Origin: Nymphalis io
Taxonomy: Eukaryota > Arthropoda > Insecta > Lepidoptera > Nymphalidae
Length of the DNA: 64,000 bases
NCBI RefSeq assembly: GCF_905147045.1
Contig: NC_065888.1
Coordinates: forward strand, 5,771,001-5,835,000
Reading direction: 5' to 3'
Shown here: in pieces, positions 61,601 through 64,000 of the stretch
How the letters are laid out: each line of letters begins with the position of its first letter
Position numbering within the stretch: the first letter of the stretch is position 1
Translations under genes and position numbers: made by a program
Notes under the pieces: generated by a model
Seen by the model: only the letters and a program-made list of their open reading frames with translations
Told to the model about the DNA's origin: nothing
Databases searched by the model: none

Positions 61601-62080
61601 GTTTATGCACTATATTATACCTAGCTCTAGCTATATATAGACAATGGTTTCATAAATTTATGAATATTTCAAACGCATGGTATCTTAACATTACGCATCA
61701 TAATTCTTTCATCAGCTACGAATACCATATCAAAGAGTTACAAAACAATATGAGTAACCAATTAAACCGGATTTAGTTTGGCACAAAGTTAAACTCACGC
61801 GCATCTGCTATTTGGCAATTCATGTAAATTTACGAAGGAAAAACCATTATATTCATTTGAAGGCCAACATCCGATTATACGCTAGAGGTTGCGTTGTTTT
61901 CCCATACTATTTTATTGTTGTGTGTTTCTAGTATGTAATATATAATTGTAAATAGATCAAACTCACATCAGGAGATTAGAATTTATATGTAATAACTTAA
62001 GTTTTGAAAAAAATGTAAATGTATAAATATAAAAATATATAATACCATCTACCAGATAAAGGCTTTTTTTGTGTAAATGT

Positions 62081-62225
62081 CTTGGAACATATTCCATTAC
62101 GCTCCTTCAATGTTGATCAATATAATACACATAAAGTATTTATGCATCAGACATATGCATGTTTCTTTACCATGTTTTTCACCGCTAAGCATAAGTCGAA
62201 TTATAAAGAAAAATTAGTCACATAC
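62081..62225 (-). repeat. SINE-A, middle section, diverged
   Basis: CTTGGAACATATTCCATTAC, CATGTTTTTCACCGCTAAGC, AAGTCGAATTATAAAGA and AATTAGTCACAT follow the minus-strand order of SINE-A. Its tail end and tRNA-like head are both missing. Confidence 0.6.
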
Positions 62226-62268
62226 GGGCCGATTAGCGTGGTTGGTAGATACTTGCCTTTCACGCGGA
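62226..62268 (+). repeat. SINE-B, tRNA-like head fragment
   Basis: GGGCCGATTAGCGTGGTTGG, TAGATACTTGCCTTTCACGC match the head of the SINE-B at 62684 (GAGCCGGTTAGCGTGGTAAG, TGGATGCTTGCCTTTC). The element stops before the B box. Confidence 0.6.
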
Positions 62269-62683
62269 ATTCACATTATTTTAATTCTGTTCACAGGAGG
62301 CGCTGCTAACAGAATTCAAATGGAATTAAGTTTAACTTATTGCAGACAATAATTCAATTTGATTTAGAATAATCATATAAATTAGGAATTTATTTCGAAT
62401 ATTGTCACTGTAAATTAAATATTTTAACAATAAATAAAACATAAAAATGTATTTAAAAGTTTCAAACAAACAAAACAGAACTATAAATTAATATTAAGCT
62501 AGATAAGCTTGATAAATAATAAAAATAATGGTTTAGTGTTTTTCAATAACTATTGGAATATATATTTCGCGTTTTAGACATTTATAAAATAAAATCATTT
62601 AAACGATAACTTAGAACAAAGAGATCAATATTTGACATTCGAAACACTTAAAATCAAAAACCAAAATAAATTCATAAAAAAAT

Positions 62684-62944
62684 GACGAGCCGGTTAGCGT
62701 GGTAAGTGGATGCTTGCCTTTCAAGCCGAAGGTTGTGAGTTCGATTCCTACCCAGGACAGACATTTGTGTGCATGAACATGTCCGTTTGTCCTGAGTCTG
62801 GGTGTAATTATCTATATAAGTATTTATAAAAGAAAAGTAGTAAATGTAGTATATCAGTTGTCTGGTTTCCATAGTACAAGCTCTGTTTAGTTTGTGATCA
62901 GATGGCCGTGTGTGAATAATGTCCAAGGCTATTATTATTATTAT
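62684..62944 (+). mobile_element. SINE-B, tRNA-derived, near full length
   Basis: The head has an A-box-like TTAGCGTGGTAAGTGG and B box GAGTTCGATTCC (62737-62748). The body runs through GTCCTGAGTCTGGGTGTAAT, AGTATATCAGTTGTCTGGTT and CAGATGGCCGTGTGTGAATA to an ATT-repeat tail. A truncated minus-strand copy is at 16008-16111 and a head fragment at 62226. It is the pattern of a widespread lepidopteran SINE. No TSD was found. Confidence 0.8.
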
Positions 62945-63509
62945 ACACTCAGGCAACGGCCTAGAATTGAACCCGTGTTCTAGCCTGGGACATGTCGACT
63001 TTGTACAGGAATTGTTAAAAACTGTATTTATCAGTGAAAGGAATCGATATCTATATTTTCAAGGATTGAATCGCCTTCACACTGTTCATAATTCATACCC
63101 GGCTATTGTACTCAATGCGATTTGAACCGCTTAATACAAAAACGTGACTTTTAACGTGAACTCTAGGTCAATTATAGTTTATGCTATTCATACAGATTGC
63201 TTAATCTGTCACGTCAGAGTAAGCGAATTCTTGATTAGATTTCAAATATTTATTATATGTATTATCTAAATATAAGTGGTGGGGCTCAGAGTAATAACCA
63301 CCCACCTATACAAACTCATATTGATGTGATCTGGCTTGAATGGTAATTGTTATAAGTCTCATCGTTGGCAGTTTAACTAACTATTAAAAATATAAATTCT
63401 AAGTGTTGGGCTATCACAACTTGAAATAATAATTACTAATAAGCACTTGTTATTGAAATTGACTGATTGGTCTAACAGCTAGTTTTTTTTTAATTATTTT
63501 ACTTCAAAG
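62945..63509. other. AT-rich non-coding tract
   Basis: No gene was recognised. A B-box-like string on the minus strand (GGGTTCAATTC, near 62965-62980) lies just after the SINE-B tail without a matching A box. Confidence 0.35.
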
Positions 63510-63650
63510 AGGTAAGATGGGCAAATTTCAGAGGGGTGAATGGACCATCCGATGGTAAATAGTCATCACTGCCCATAGACATTGATGCTATATAAGAGTT
63601 TCAATTATGAGTTTATCATCCCTTAAAAATGGCTGCTGTGTCTGAAATTC
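63510..63650 (-). repeat. SINE-D, diverged fragment
   Basis: GATGGGCAAATTTCAGAGGG, CATCCGATGGTAAATAGTCA, TCACTGCCCATAGACATTGA follow the minus-strand order of SINE-D, with many substitutions. Confidence 0.55.
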
Positions 63651-64000
63651 TGTTTTTGACAAAAATGTTATTTTTTTAATAACTTGAGTAAGTTAAAATC
63701 TATCAGCTTCCTCTACTTAAATTATGCAATGATGATGTTATCATCTCCTCCAATAGGATATTAGTAATTCCATCTGCTTGACGTCAAGACTCTTGACATT
63801 TTCTTAAACACTTTAAAGTGGGTTTAAATTATTAACTTCATATTTATTAACTCTGACATTTATTATAAATTATAACAGTTGGAATTATGAAATATAGAAA
63901 TTAGATATAGAAATAAATAGCATAGATTTTACATGTCAAAGGTATACTACGGGACATCTAAATAGGTGTTACATGACTGAGTGTGGCAGTCCAATTTTTT
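63651..64000. other. AT-rich non-coding tract
   Basis: No gene or recognised repeat to the end of the window. Confidence 0.4.

Noticed and set aside
62957..62985. Second tRNA-like B box on the minus strand
   Set aside because: No A box at the right distance and no repeat partner.
1..64000. CRISPR arrays, operons, riboswitches, bacterial terminators
   Set aside because: The sequence is animal nuclear DNA; no regularly spaced repeats or prokaryotic gene organisation was seen.

Overview
The window reads as non-coding nuclear DNA of a lepidopteran insect, probably a butterfly. It is strongly AT-rich, has no host protein-coding exon I could support, and is dotted with short interspersed elements of types seen across Lepidoptera: tRNA-derived SINEs, a roughly 300-bp A-tailed repeat reminiscent of nymphalid 'Metulj'-type SINEs, foldback MITEs and helitron-like scraps. 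The family assignment comes from memory of repeat sequences, not from a search. No host tRNA, rRNA, CRISPR or operon-like structure is present.

Layout. 1-20.5 kb: AT-rich DNA with a decayed RTE-type LINE 3' end (4.2 kb), two long hairpins (5.54 and 16.5 kb), SINE pieces (5.8, 7.5, 16.0 kb), AT microsatellites (8.7 and 15.8 kb), and a 70-80 bp direct repeat (18.6/19.7 kb). 20.5-26.1 kb: a retroposon cluster led by the only convincing coding sequence, an intact 1057-residue endonuclease/reverse transcriptase of a non-LTR retrotransposon. The whole 3.9-kb element is bounded by a perfect 13-bp target-site duplication (TSD). Three SINE types follow it. 26-64 kb: AT-rich DNA with older SINE copies, a MITE at 49.3 kb, several less AT-rich islands that could be cis-regulatory (40.4, 44.6, 46.3, 49.6, 55.2, 56.7 kb), and two well-preserved SINE-A copies (55.6 and 59.5 kb).

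The most interesting non-repeat signal is a set of plus-strand sites where a T-rich tract and an acceptor AG directly abut a donor GT (3.56, 17.28, 27.07, 33.84, 57.32 kb). This is the layout of recursive-splicing ratchet points. I saw no comparable site on the minus strand. If real, the window lies inside one very long intron of a plus-strand gene. This is inference from motif reading by eye and needs RNA data.

How the parts work together: the LINE supplies a complete endonuclease-RT-zinc-finger protein. The SINEs carry internal RNA polymerase III A and B boxes and must borrow such an enzyme. SINE-A copies end at the same precise terminus without an A-tail and have 8-15 bp TSDs, which points to a partner LINE that recognises a specific 3' end. 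Nothing links that partner to the LINE present here, whose 3' end differs.
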